The notes beneath the pieces were generated by a model that was given only the letters and a program-made list of their open reading frames with translations, had not been told where the DNA came from and did no database searches. From positions 95,816,842 to 95,880,841 of the forward strand of contig CM043953.1 in the NCBI GenBank assembly GCA_014529385.2: 64,000 nt of DNA, written 5' to 3'. The stretch's first letter is position 1. The number at the start of each line of letters is the position of its first letter. Below, one piece after another: positions 35,431 through 48,306 of this stretch. The stretch is from Adiantum capillus-veneris. Its lineage: Eukaryota; Streptophyta; Polypodiopsida; Polypodiales; Pteridaceae. The position numbers and the translations under genes are program-made.

Positions 35431-36600
35431 GGTTTTTTTTTTGGGGGGGGAGTTTTTTTTTGAAAAATTGGACTTTTAGTGCTTGTAAGTTTAAAAAAAT
35501 GTCAAAAAATACTTTTTTGATATGGATATATGTTGGGGGGGAGTTTTAAGTCAAAAATAAGTAAAAATAACTTCTTTTTTTTAAAAAGTCAAATTTTGGC
35601 TCTTAGTGATCCACGTTTTTGATGATGTGGCCACACCTCTTTACTCCCTTCACTTTCAAAAAGCTAGAGAGAGAAGGTGACCTCTTAGGTCCACATCCTA
35701 CATGTGTCTAAAAAAAAGGCTAGAAAAGCCTACTCAAAACTAGCTTCTTGAATGCCCTTGTCCCCTTAACCCTACACACCATTAGCCTTAATCCCTAAAA
35801 TTTAGGATTCCTTACAAGGCCCATGCAAGGTTCATATTTCTCCTAATGGTAGTGCTCAATGTGTTCTAGAGGCCGGTCCAGACGGCTCATCAAATAGAGC
35901 CCCGGTGCTCAAGATATCGTAGTGCAAAGATAGAGTGTGTAGCAGATCCCCGACGGGCAGGGCAATTGGGGACAGGTGGCCCAGGATGAGGTTAGTGGAT
36001 GCGTGTGTAGAGCAAAAATTATGGAGCGTGCTCGTTTTCTCGGATTTCAAATCGGAGCTTTGGTTAGCAAGTTATGGTTATTTGAAGATTTTCTAGGGGT
36101 CAGGTCTGCGTCCACTAGCCCGCATTGAAGAATGCGCCATTTGGCTTTTTTAGGCCTTGACAGGATTGAAGCAGGTAGAGAAAGCCGGGTGAAATCAGCA
36201 GGAAGTCATGGCTCCTGATTCTGAGCCCCGAGCACCAAGTTACAATATGGCGACGCACCTGGAGCATTTGGCGGGGGAGTGCATGCAGATAATTTTTGTT
36301 TTTTGGCGGCTCGTATAACGAGCTCAGAGAAGTCCGAAGATAATGAGGTTTGCACGGCCCAAGGCTGACTTAGTGAAGATCCGACCCGTCTTGGCGGTCC
36401 GAGATTCCAACCATCTAGCAGAATATGGGAGCCGGGGGAAGAGGGCCAAAAAAAAAAAGTTTTAAATATTTATTTTTGAAGGTTTTTGTGAGCTTAAGGG
36501 ACCATGAGGCCCATGGCTGCCACGTGGCGGAGTTTTAACCCCACATGCTTCAGGCGGGCCTGGAAGCATGGTGTATATGGGCCAAGGAGAGCCCTCCTAA
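35431..36600. other. No gene seen; possibly old LTR-like sequence
   Basis: Mixed-composition DNA with T and G runs at 35431-35550. The stretch 35860-36450 is GC-richer and has the look of retrotransposon leader sequence, but I find no partner copy in the window. Confidence 0.35.
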
Positions 36601-37929
36601 TTAGCACTAGGTTGGTAATGGGACACTTTTATGTCCTGTTAAGTGACCATTTTCCTTGAATCATGTCAAGAGTTTCAAAATGGATTTTGAGGTGCTATCT
36701 GTCTAGAAAGTTGTCTCATGAGCTGAAAAAAACTCGACATTTTTTTGGAATATCAATTCCATCTTTAACCTTGTCCTTGCACAACATTTCACAACCTAAA
36801 CTGTGTGAAAAAACAGGTCCTGTTTTTGGCTTTTTTCAACTTTTTGCAACTATACCACTCTAGAATTCATGTTTGTGAGGTCTATAATGCTAGAGAACTA
36901 TCTTTAGTAGTCCTCAACATGTCCTGATGCTTCTAGGGAGAAATAAATGTTAAAGTTGTACATTATGACCAAATTACAAAAATTGTCAAATCCTGTTTTT
37001 TAGACAATTTTAGCTCTTCTATGATTTTTTTGGTGGCTTTCATGATATCCAAATGCAGTTTTGATTTTCTATGTCACATATTGTAACATAAAGGTAATAT
37101 TCCTTGAGTTTTGGGGCACCTAATACCCTATTTTTCATAATAGACAACGATGGTTGATTTTTTCAATTATAGAAGAAAACGAAACATTCTAGTATATCAA
37201 GTATAGCTTTTTCAATATTGTTAGTTTCTTGTGACAACTACATGCATTTTGTAGGTAGTTACCATATCTAGTCATAAGGATCAAATTTGGCTAGATATTG
37301 AATAGTTTTTATGGGATTCTACAACTCATAATGTTGAGCCCAGTTTTTTCATGTTTGCTGTATTTAGCACTTCATCTTTGTCCCCAAGATTCCCCTTGGT
37401 AAGAGATGTATTATTCTTTTGACATACTCCATGGCTCCTTATGAACCTAAAGGACAATAGGGAACTAATAAAACATGCATATATTATTTGTATTGAGCGT
37501 GGCTATAGAAACTTTGATGATAGGTTTGCAGAATGGTAAAAATTCAACTTTTTTGTACCTATTTCTTCTGGCAAAACAAAAAATAGTGAGTGAGAAGCAA
37601 TCATATGTTCTGATCACCAACCCATTGAAGTTAACTAGGGAATTTATCTCAAGTCCTACAAAAATCCCTAATCTTATTTTTATGCAACAAAACGTAAGAA
37701 ATGACTGTTTTGATGAAAATGTACTGGTCCATCAACTTTGGAGGCTTGCTGTGACCAAAAGATGAGAAATTTTACAAGTTTCTTATTTTTTCCATGTGTA
37801 GTAAGCCTTGAACTATAACCGCATGAAAGGATTTTACAAAATGAGTGGATCTACTATGGTTTTGGAGGTTTTTTTCAAAACCCTGAAAGGACACTTTTAT
37901 GTCCTGTTAGGTTACCAACCTAGTGCTAA
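36601..37929. mobile_element. 1.33-kb terminal-inverted-repeat element
   Basis: TTAGCACTAGGTTGGTAA at 36601-36618 is matched perfectly by its reverse complement at 37912-37929. Just inside both ends lies GGACACTTTTATGTCC (36621-36636 and 37889-37904), itself a near-palindrome. The interior is AT-rich with no transposase, so this is a non-autonomous DNA element or a captured segment. The CACTA string starts 5 bp inside the repeat, but the flanking bases do not form a TSD. Confidence 0.6.
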
Positions 37930-40900
37930 GGGTATCGAAGAAAGGAGAGGGAGCTCTCCCTCCCGTTGACTATGGCGGAATGTGGCCGGCACTATGCATG
38001 CACAGTCAGGTGGCACATTTGGCGGTTTTGGAGGCGGAGGGACTGCGCGACGGTAGCCGATAGCCTGGGGTTGAAGGTGGGAGGATCGCCAACTGCTGCG
38101 ATTGATGACGTCGCACACCCGGTAAGGGCTCGTTCTCGCAGCCTAGTAGGCCCCGTTTTGGAAAGCAATAGGAGTGACGCATGAGCGACATCGCTAATGT
38201 CCCCCCTCCCATGAGATAGAGGGCAGTCCCATAGGGATGAGGAAACGGATAGAGCGGTCGGGAGATCAAGTGCAAAGCGAAGGGTAGCTTCAAGGCCGGA
38301 CAAGCCATGACAAAGAGAGCCAGACCTGAAGAAAGCAAAGGAGGAGAGAGCAGAGGCAAGGGCAAGAAAGCAAGTGTGAGTTAGACAAAGAGGACCAGAA
38401 TTGGGCCAAAAAATCCGTGCAAGGCTAAGCCTCCCACAAAGGGGTAAAATAATGAGGGAAAAATAAAATGAAAAAGCCTAGAGGCAATAGCGACATCGCT
38501 ATTGCACCCCCCCAAGTGCAAAAGAGAGAGAAGCAGATGAAGCAGGGCGGCTACCCCTTCCAAAAGATACCAAATCTGGGTGGCAAATGGTCAAATATGA
38601 GGGCAGTTTCCAAAATTGACCCCCCCTATAAAAGTCAAATTTTAATCAAATTAGGGGCTTTTTTTCGGGTTTTTTTGTGTCGTTTGAAGCCTGCAAAGTG
38701 AAGCTCTCTGGCAGAGGAGTGTGCCTGTCAAAGCCCTTTGTAATTTCTCGTGAAAATGGCCATGGTGATGGCGTTGCTAGTCTATGTACATGCTTTGTGA
38801 AGTGCAATAGATCCACTATTGCCCCGTCTTGTTGTTGTTTCCCCTTCCCCCCTTCTCTTTCTCCTCCTATGGTGTTTCACTTTGGTGCCGGCTGTGTGGA
38901 TTTGTGTGCCCCCTCGGACTGACGGTGTTTTGTGTGAGAGAGTGAGATTGAGCGGTTGTGAGCGTGTGCAAGGATGGAGACAGACCGTGGCAGTAGGTGT
39001 GCGTCGTGTGGTGGGTTTGTGCAGTGTATGAGCCTTGAAAATTGGGCAGGCGGTGGTCTGCTAGTGTGAAGTGTGTTTTTGAAGGTGTTTTCTTAGAGGA
39101 TAGGGATGCTATGGATACCCTGAGCTATAGAGAGGCCCTTGTGTTTGTGCTGGGCATGTTCCCCCATTCTCCCTCTTCAACGTGCACATTGCAAACCTGA
39201 AGGAAACAACTAGAAAAACAAGCAATAGAAATTGGTAACCCTAGTTGTTGTCTTTGCAATCCAAACCCCTTGGTTGGCTTTTGCAATGTCAAACCACTTG
39301 GCTAGAATTTGCATTAAGAATACAACTAATGACGACGAACACATTCTACCATGGCCAAAAGTGTGTGGAATCAGCTGAGAAAGTTTAATTTGTCCACCGC
39401 TCCTTGGTAGATTGCAGAATTTTTTCCTTGAAACTATAATTGTGCTGAGCTCAAATAATGACTCTCAACACCTATGGAGTAATTATGAATTAGCGGGGTC
39501 ATACCCCTAAAAATGCCACTCCCAGAGGCCTAATCAGTGAAGCAACTAGGCAAAAACTCTTCTTCAGTTGGAATGTTATAAACAAATAAGTCGTCATAGA
39601 GTCTTATCCTACCGTGGAACAGAGGAGAAAGATTTCAAATACCCTCAAAAATAAAAAATTAGTCATACTAGATTTTCTCAGGTGTTGATAGAAGAGACTT
39701 CCTGTGTGGAGGCTTTGTTATTGTATTCATGTCTTCCCATGAATTAGTTTCTTGATATCTATGCCATGCCTACTTGCTACCCATAAAAATCTTCAGTAGG
39801 ATTGGCTACACCTTGTGTATATAGCCAATGATGTAAAGTGTTCATCACTATATACATATACAACAATTGGAAGCCCATCTACCAATGTCAAATCTTTGTA
39901 GATAGAGTAGTTGATGGTATTGCAGAAGTGTATAAAATGATGGGGTGGTTGTACTGCCATCATATTTGCATGCCATGCAAATATGATGGATTGATAAGCC
40001 CTTGGATTCAATAACAATCTCAACCTTGTGAGCTACTACTATACGTGCCTTGCGCGATTATACGGGCATGGATACATCATAGTGAGTCATTGCCAAATGT
40101 AAATGGTGAGCTTATATCCATTTAGTGTGAAATATATGTACCATTATCCTTCATCTAAAGTCTATGAATAGTACCATGGTATAGGAAAGAAGCCTTGATT
40201 CACATGAAGGAAGCACTTTGCTTTGCTCAACAGAGAAACCTGTTGCAAATAACAGATGAAATTACAGAAAAAAAAGTATAACTTGAAATGTACTAACCTT
40301 GTTGCCTCTTTGAGAGTGATTTTCTTTGCTTGAAGCTGGCTCATAGCCGTGTATGTTGAGGAATTTAGAGCTATCAAATGTACCCTACATGCCATCGTGG
40401 CTTGGGTCATACCGACCTCCAAGAGAAAATCAGGTGGACATGGTGCCAGTTTTTCTAAAGTCTGTATGCTAATAGCATATTCCAAACTTTGGAAATTTCT
40501 ATGCAAGATGTCCTGAAGTGAAGCCTTGCTTCGCTGCTTCACATAAGTTCATTAAAAAGATGAGACAAAACACACCTTGAGTGCTCATAGACAATAGGTG
40601 CTCCTAGTGACACACATATGTCAAAGCAAAAAAGTGTCGACCTGGTCAAGCTTTTGTAAATAAAATTGGCCTTTGAAAAAGCATAAAACTTATTGAGAAT
40701 CCTTAGATTTCCCAATCTTGAAATAGATAGCTCAGGAAGCTTAGCTATCAAATTTCATCTTACTGCCAATCTCTACTCGATTGAAGCAACATTTTCTTGT
40801 CAAGTTGGCATTGTAGAAAAGATCATTTGTCTGGACATTGGCAAGCTACAATGTCTTTGAAGTGACTATGAATCCAATGCATACATGAATATGGAGCCTT

Positions 40901-40951
40901 GGTGCTGAAAGCCTTGCTTTTTATCTTCAAAAGAGGTACTGTCCAACAAAA
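37930..40951. other. No gene seen
   Basis: 37930-39050 is GC-richer and contains two similar stretches around GCGACATCGCTA (38183-38195 and 38488-38501), each followed by a C run. 39050-40951 is AT-rich. No frame gives a recognisable protein. Confidence 0.4.
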
Positions 40952-41181
40952 TGTTGGAAATAGGGTCTTAGGGAAACACACACAGCTTGGAGAAGATGAA
41001 GGAAGCTCAAGGCAGACAACAAAGAGTAGTATTACTTAGTGTGCAATGGAAATATAAGATAGCCCTAGAGTCATGGGCATATATACAATGCACTGGGGGA
41101 AAAACCTCCTAGTGAGGGAAAAAATGCCCCATTGGCCGTAAGTGTATTCACGCACATCATTACCACATCCATATGGTAACA
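40952..41181 (-). repeat. Solo LTR of the copia family
   Basis: TGTTGGAAATAGGG to GGTAACA, 230 bp, aligning end to end with the two copia LTRs at 13498 and 18476 in the same orientation. The flanks CAAAA and ATGGG do not match, so no TSD is visible. Confidence 0.9.
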
Positions 41182-42239
41182 ATGGGTTAGTCAACAAAGA
41201 ATGTGTATTAAAAAAATGTATACTTTATGTTTTAATAAAAGGGAGAACACAATTATTAAAACATCATGGTGTAAACATAGCATAATCATGATGAGTGACC
41301 TGAGCAAGAGAAGCTCAAGTTGTTCAAAAATCTAGATTCAATCTTCCCTTTAGTACTCCATTGTTTTTATATCCAAAAGGCCTATTTAGCCTAGAATTGA
41401 TAGAAATATGGTTGCTACCTTGAGTCTATAGTAGTTCTTGCTCTAATCACTCTCATACTCATTCACCATAGAATTGAGTCGACCAAAAGTGTGATAATGT
41501 AAGGTCTAGAGTATTTCTATGATTGTGTTGGATGGCAACCACCATGGAATTTTGAAAATCACTTACTCTACTATCTTTATTACATTATAGTATAGAAATT
41601 TTTAGTATTGTAGATGTCAAACACCTTTGATCGAACTGAATAGCCTAATAAGTGGCATTGAACTAGATGCGAGATAGTTGGACTCCTCTTAAGAAGTTCA
41701 ACTATTACACACCATGATGGTCCTATGATTGCACTCCTCCATGAAAAGGGCCAAAAATCTAGTTTATCCTTGTGTAATGCCTTAGTGTGCCATTACTATA
41801 TTCTTGATATGTGGAAAATGATTACTTTTTAGTTTGCAATATTGATGTACATCATGTGGGTGTGTTAGAATACTTTGCATTCTTCTTGTTTTTGGTTTTG
41901 AAAGATTGTATAATAAAAAATTCATTTTGACAAATCAATGAATGCAACCTTTTGTTTCATTTCTTGGATGATGGAGAGCTATCCACCTTGTACCACCCTC
42001 TTGGAGACGTCCAAACTTTTCTAGACAATGAAAATTTGGAACACATCCTATCCATAATCCAACCAACAACAATGGATTTTCTTCAACACATCCTTAGTGT
42101 TTTGTATACATCACATTGGCTCCTTGAGAGATGTATGTGCCTTGATATTCGACCATGAGTTGAAAATCGATAACTTGAACTCCAACACATGGGGTCCAAA
42201 TTTTGTATAGGGTCCTTTTGCCCATCTCTATTGCTCACA

Positions 42240-43070
42240 AGCCTCTCTCTTGCTGAGGCAAGTTGTAGCAATGGCCACTTGATTAGAAGGTTGAGGCCCT
42301 TGCTAGTGTAGTCTTTGAAACACTAATAGACTCCTTCGAGTCCTTCCCAAAATCACTATCACTACTTTCCTCATCATGCTTGCTCTTTTTCCTTTGTCGA
42401 GGAGATTTTTCCTTTGCATTTTGATTTGCAATTTTGAGACAAATGACCATGCTTTCCACAGTTGTAACAATGGATCATGGACTTCTTTCTAGAATCCGAA
42501 GCGGAAGTGCTTCACCATCTTTTCCAAAAACGCAAATTTTTCCTTGAATGACTATAAAATGGCTTCCTCTCAATGAGAAAAGAGCTAAGATTGTCAAATT
42601 CCAGCTCTTCTTTGTGATTTGCAAGTGTAGTGTCTTGAACATTGTTTTGTACTCCTAAGGCAATTTCATGAGTACCAAAACAGCTAGCTAAGTACTAGTC
42701 ACATCACTTTTCATAGCGGATAGTTGATCATGGATAACCTTTTTCTAAAAGACTACATGGAACTTCCAGTTTTAAAATGGATGGAAAATAAATGTTCAAG
42801 CAGAGTGACCGCTCGCATTGTGGAATCTCAATCAACAATCTCAACGAGCTTGGACCACATTGGATTGGTGATCTTCAAAGTCTTTATGGCTGGAGAAATT
42901 TCCTTTGTGAGAGACTCTACAATGAACAACATTGCCTTCATATTTCTTGCATCCCAATCAACACATGATTTTTGGAAAGCCACTGGAATGGGTGGGTCCA
43001 CCCATCCATAGAATGTTGAAGTTGTGGTTTCATTCTCCCACCTTCCACATTGGTACTCACGCCACATGTT
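42240..43070 (-). pseudogene. Copia-type gag fragment
   Basis: On the minus strand 42828-43067 encodes WDARNMKAMLFIVESLTKE and NPMWSKLVEIV, the UBN2 capsid-like part of a copia gag different from the one at 17 kb. Further down, after several stops, a CCHC knuckle CYNCGKHGHLSQNC is readable near 42430-42470. Nothing recognisable of the pol region follows in 41182-42240, and 43070-43740 shows no gene. Confidence 0.7.
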
Positions 43071-44596
43071 TTTTGTTTTCTAATCACTACCACAATGTGA
43101 AACACGTTCAAGTTCTTTATTAGTTTATCTCACATATTCATTCCATCAGTCTTCCAAACAATATTGAAGACATTCTTTTAAAAACAAAAATGTAGATTGG
43201 TTTCCTCTAAGACACTCTTGGAATAGGTTTCTCTTAGAAATTCTACTTGCACAATCAGGATAGATCTATGTATACATTATTAAAAAAATCTTGCCATTCC
43301 TATGCAACCCATATCGCTAACCAAGTAACTCACTAAAGACTCTAGGAATACTCCCACCATAGCAACATTGGTGCCAACTTAGACACCATCTTAGGCCATG
43401 AAAAAAAAAAGTATACAATATTCTACTAGGCCAACCTGTACCTATAGAGGTGCACCGTGGATGTCATCGCACACGACAACAATTGCCACCTAGTATCAAT
43501 GCTCATAAGTAGAGAATCTAAGAGAAACCACACCAAAGGTTTTGGCAAACAATGATATCAATGCTAGTAAGTATTCTCATGCCACAAAAAATATGAAGTT
43601 TGTAGTATTCTATTGGGCCAACCTAGACATACTCCCATCACAACGACAACGATACACCCTCGGCATCATCTCACACCATGATAATTGCCACATGATCAAT
43701 GCTAATAAGTAGAGAGTTTGCAAGAATTTATCTCCCCAAACTGTGGAATGTTAGCACTTGGAATGTGTTGATGTACGATATGCGCATTATGGTTGTGGGG
43801 CAAGGAAGCATTGCGCTACTTTCATTGGTGGATGTGAAGGGAAGGCACATCTCCAAATGAAATTCAAGCCTTTGTGTCCTTACAAAGACATCAATAAGGG
43901 TGTAGTGGTTTGGTCAATATGTATGCCATATGTGGTGCCCTCAAAAAGCATGAAAATTTGTGTATCCTCTCTAGAGATGTCTCTCTTGGAGCACACTCAT
44001 TAACATGGTTGTGGCAAAGGAATTTTTTGGGTTGCTTTAACCAAATGTGAAGGAAAGTCCTTTTGCAAATATAATCACCTATGCTTGCACCTTGAAACCT
44101 TGTCGCCTTTACGCAAGGCTTTTATAGGGGTGAGAGAATTTGCGATGAGATTTCCAGTTAAGGGTTTTTTTGGCAAAACGTTTGCTATGCTTGCACCTTG
44201 AAAGCATGTCACCTTTTTGAAAATATAAACACATACACTTGAACATTGAAAGATTACTTCCTTTATGCAAGCTTTCAGATGGGTGATATAATTTGTGATG
44301 AGATTTCTAGGCAAGGGGTTGTTGGCAAAACATGTTCTGCTTGGAATTGCTTTGGTCCATCTGCATGCCAAATGTGGTGCCTTTATGAAGCACAAAAACT
44401 TCTTGACGAGCTTTCCATGCAAAATGTCATCTCTTGAGCATATTGACTATAGCATATCCCCAAGATGGCTATGGCAAGGAATCTTTCATTGTTTTATGTG
44501 GATGCTTAGTGATGGTTTCTCGTCGGATGAAGTCCCTTGGAGGATGACATATTTTCCAGGTACAAAATAATGTTTCTTTTTGGGTTTTTTTCCTTT

Positions 44597-44600
<4 letters not shown>

Positions 44601-44660
<60 letters not shown>

Positions 44661-44676
44661 TACACATGTGCGCGCG

Positions 44677-44708
<32 letters not shown>
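44601..44708. repeat. (CT)n and (CA)n in the PPR pseudogene
   Basis: (CT)n at about 44601-44655 and a CG-flanked (CA)n at 44680-44709, separated by TACATACACATGTGCG. Confidence 0.95.
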
Positions 44709-44711
<3 letters not shown>

Positions 44712-46320
44712 ATGAATCGTGTAAGCGTTCCTCGGTTTTGTGTCCTTAGAGTAGCAACAAATCCAATGAAAAATTCAAGGAATAAGCATCATTCACTGCA
44801 CAAGTCAAGCACTGCACAAGTCAAGCATAGATTAGAAGAGCATTCTTTACTTATGGGATCAAGAGTCTCCCTTCAAAAGAAGGATTTGTACCAAGTCGAT
44901 AGGATACACATTAATGTAGTTTATCTCAAGAAAACACATATTTAGGGAGAATATTTGGTAATGTGTATGCCAAATCTAGTACCCTCACAAAACCACGTAA
45001 TGGGATTCATGTCGAATGCATTGATTGCAAGATATGGAAAACATGGCCGTGGCAAAGAAGCACTATGTTGTTTTCACCAAATACAAATGAAAGGCCTCTC
45101 TTTGAATGCAATCAGCTATGCTTGCACCTTGAAGGCATGTGGCCTTATGCAAGATGTCAGAGAATTCACGATGAGATTGGTACTCATAGGCTATTGCAGA
45201 AAAATGTTGTGCTTGGTGATGCTTTGTTCACTATGTATACTAAATGTGGTGTCGTCACCAAAGCATGAAAAATCCTTGTTGGGTCCTTTCTAGTATGTTC
45301 TTTTCAAACTTTGTCTTATGGAAGGTGTTAATTGCAAGATATGTCTAGCATGGTTGTGGCAAGAAAGCTTTGGATTGTTTTAACAAATGCATATGGAAGG
45401 CTGAGTCTCCAAATGCAATCATGTATGCTTGCACCTTGAAGGCTAGTGGCCTTATGCAAGATGTTGGCATGGGTGAGAGAATGCACTATGAATTTTCTAC
45501 GCAGGTTTTGAAGAAATATTTTGTGCTTGGCAACACTTTGGTCAATATGTGTGCTTGGCAATAATTTATGCCCTTTACAAGCTGCTCACAAAAAGGGTCC
45601 AAATGAGCTCCGCTTTGTGTTTGAAATTTTATCTTTTGAATGCGATATATTCCCAACATAGTTGTGGCAAGGAAGCTTTGGGTTGTTTTCATTGGATGTG
45701 AAGAGTTCTCTCTAAAAAATATGCAATGACCTATGCTTGCACCTTGAAGTCATATGGAGTTATGTGTGACATTGGTATGGGTGAGAGAATGACAATGAGG
45801 TTGCCAGTTTAGGGATGTTGGAGAAATGTTGTGTTTTGCAATGCTTTGGTCAATACGTGTGCAAGTTGTGGTGCCCTTTTTAAAGCACAAGTAGTTCTTG
45901 ATACGATTTCTATGCAAAATATCATCTATTAAGGTGCGTTGATTGCAAGATATGCCAAACATGTATGTGGAAACGAAGCTTTGTGCTCTTTTAACCAGAT
46001 GCAAGATTAGGGTGCTCCCCAAATAAATGTGCATCTCTTGGAGTGCTTTTATAGGAGGATATGCCCAACAAGAGTTGGTCGAGTAGGCTCTAAATTTGTT
46101 TTCTTGGCCTATTATTAGTGTCTACATTTTGCTAAGCTTTGTTCCTTGTACCTTCACATAAGCACAAGATTTTCTTCTTGTCCAAAATATCCTCACTTGG
46201 AACACATTGATTGTAGGATGGCTATGGCAAGGAAGCATTATACTATTATCACTAGATGCAAAAGGAAGGTCTCTATCTAGATGCGATCACCCCCTTGCTT
46301 GCACTTTGAAGTCCTATGGA

Positions 46321-46416
46321 CTTACACAAGACGTTGGCATGGTGAGAGAATTGTGTAAGTCCTATTGACTTACACAAGACATTGGCGTGGTGAGAGAATT
46401 CACTATGAGATTCCTA
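46321..46416 (+). repeat. 48-bp tandem duplication in the PPR pseudogene
   Basis: The unit beginning CTTACACAAGAC at 46321 recurs at 46369, with GGTGAGAGAATT in both. Confidence 0.8.
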
Positions 46417-46731
46417 GTCAAGGGCTCTTGGAGAAAGATTGGCTTTGCTTATGCCTAACGTGGATATGACAGAAAAGCTCAAGGGTATTTTAACAAGAGG
46501 TGAAGTTAGGGTTTCTTGCTAGACAAAGGTAGGAGTAAGGACTTGCTGAGAAAGCTTTGAACTCTTTTTGTGGATGCAACATGAGGCCAACTCCCAACTA
46601 CAATCACTTTTCTTACTGTGCACAATGCATGTAGTCATTTGGGACTGCTAAAGGAGGCCATCACGAACTTGAGGTTGCAACTGCACATGCAGTTTCTCTT
46701 TGTTGCTCGCTTGATCGGACAAGCAGCTTGC

Positions 46732-46734
<3 letters not shown>

Positions 46735-46775
<41 letters not shown>

Positions 46776-46901
46776 CACACACATATGTGCGCCTGTCCAC
46801 ACACACCCCCGTGGCTATTTGAGTCGCTTGAACTGGCAGGCAGGGCAGCGTCTTCTGGGCAGCATTTAACGGGCAAAGGCAGGGAAACATCCCAATAGGG
46901 A

Positions 46902-46928
<27 letters not shown>
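46735..46928. repeat. (CT)n microsatellites
   Basis: Tracts at 46735-46772 and 46902-46928. The following 400 bp contain two similar GC-rich stretches (about 46965 and 47112, sharing GGACAGGAGGAA) but no gene. Confidence 0.85.
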
Positions 46929-46932
<4 letters not shown>

Positions 46933-47403
46933 ACAGCTCTGGCTCTCTCAAACTCCCTGCAGTAGCAGGCGGACAGGAGGAATTGATGTAGCCGGGCAAG
47001 TTCGCGGCGGTGAGGATCACAGCCACCAGGGGCTGCAGGCGTAAGTGACAACAATAGGCTTATCTCTCTGTCTCTCCTCCCATAGCTCTAGCTCTCTCAA
47101 ACTTCATGTCGGCAGGTGGACAGGAGGAACCAATGCAGCAAAGGGGGTGGGGACACACTCGTCATGAGCGTCACAGCACAAACACGGATGATAACAAGGG
47201 GTACGAGGGGGGACAGCAATGGGAAGAGATTGGTGTCATCTCTGTTGCTATTTGATGCTTAGCTGCCCATCTCTCTTGTCAACTCATTCTCTTCAATGAT
47301 CGCCCCTCCTCAGCACTATATGGCACGGGAATATTCAAATGGGATCAAGGGTGGAAGTGAAAAAGGTGTGGCGCGTGCATTATGAGCCATGCGATTGGGC
47401 AGC

Positions 47404-47644
47404 CCGAATTTACAAAATTGCGTGTTCCGAATTTATCTACGGGCCTGAATTTACTAATCGGTCCGCATTTACATACGTGGCATTGAAATGCTACATACTT
47501 CAACGAACGCATGCGGGTGTGTGGTTAGAGCACATGCATCACATGGGGGAGATCGTGGGTTCGAGGCTCAAGGTGCGGACTTGAATTTACCTACTGGCCC
47601 GACTTTACTTTTCGTCCCGAATTTACGCGACCGTTTGAATTTAC
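47404..47644 (+). repeat. 18-bp periodic array of CCGAATTTAC-like units
   Basis: CCGAATTTAC or one-to-two-base variants start at 47404, 47427, 47445, 47463, then 47581, 47599, 47617 and 47635. All steps are exactly 18 bp except the first (23) and the gap holding the tRNA-like sequence. The eight unspecified positions end in a loose CGG/GGC. In one frame the second half reads as EFTxxP hexapeptides, so the array could derive from coding sequence. Confidence 0.75.
47508..47578 (+). other. tRNA-like sequence (tRNA pseudogene or SINE head)
   Basis: GTGTGGTTAGAGCA resembles a tRNA D-arm/A box, and GTGGGTTCGAGGCTC a T-arm with the B box GTTCGAGGC. Their spacing fits a tRNA of about 70 nt. Stems are imperfect, so it is not a functional tRNA gene. 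It sits inside the 18-bp array. Confidence 0.45.
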
Positions 47645-47649
47645 AATAA

Positions 47650-48256
47650 TGCATCCGATGGCCCGAATGACCCCCACCGTCGATCCCATTTGAAAACGCC
47701 CGTGCCAAATAGTGCAAAGGGTCGCCCCTGATGGTAATGCAAGAAAGCCGTTTGCGAGTTGTTGAAGGTTGATTCACAGTGGAGTTCAAGCTGGCTTCAA
47801 ATTAAACCTTAGCGAGTAGCGATGCATGCTTCCTGCTTCTTCGTTAGAAGAGCAAGGTCTATTTGTCCTTATAGGATTCCTTTGGCTTGTACTTTTGCAC
47901 AAGGAGCTTGAAGTTCTAGCGGAAATCGCACTCCGCTTCCTACAAAATTCAAATGTGTTTAAGGTGTGTGGTCCGGAAGACAACCCATCAAAACTTTACC
48001 AATGCATCATTGTTTGAGTGTAGAAAAATAAACATAAAATATGAAGCAATCTTATCATGCGTTATTGTATATGATAGCATCATTCACCTTGAAGTGTGGC
48101 ACACCCACTTGCATTCATCATTGTCTTTTTTCTAAAGCTTTAAAAGGAAAAAAAAGCAGGTCTTTGTAGCTGCTATTGCACTGCCGCTACTCTGCGTGTA
48201 GCTCTAACCTGCAGAGCAGAGGTGAGTTATTCTAATGCAGTTGTGTTGTGTTGTGT

Positions 48257-48306
<50 letters not shown>

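Larger units (their letters stand above)
43740..46690 (+). pseudogene. Decayed PPR (pentatricopeptide repeat) gene
   Basis: Repeated PPR-like pieces appear in shifting frames. Examples are ALIARYGKHGRGKEALCCF (45020-45075), YACTLKACGLMQDV (45115-45160), LGDALFTMYTKCGVVTKA (45215-45268), YACTLKASGLMQDVGMGERMH (45424-45490), and a final NACSHLGLLKEA (about 46620-46655) like the end of a PLS-class array. The phrase coding TATGCTTGCACCTTGAA recurs near 44090, 44185, 45117, 45427 and 45732. Intact members bind organellar RNA. Here stops and indels interrupt nearly every repeat, and a (CT)n/(CA)n-bearing segment (44570-44945) sits inside. The array style is that of fern or lycophyte PPRs. Confidence 0.75.

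Noticed and set aside
36606-37924. CACTAGG...CCTAGTG as termini of a CACTA element
   Set aside because: The inverted repeat extends 5 bp outside CACTA, the 3-bp flanks do not match, and subterminal repeats or a transposase are lacking.
37966-38365. Several 70-120-codon frames in the GC-richer stretch
   Set aside because: They overlap on both strands without codon-like conservation or domains. They are compositional.
47339-47584. 81-codon frame over the 18-bp array
   Set aside because: It crosses the tRNA-like interval and only half of the array is in the EFTxxP frame. No evidence of translation.
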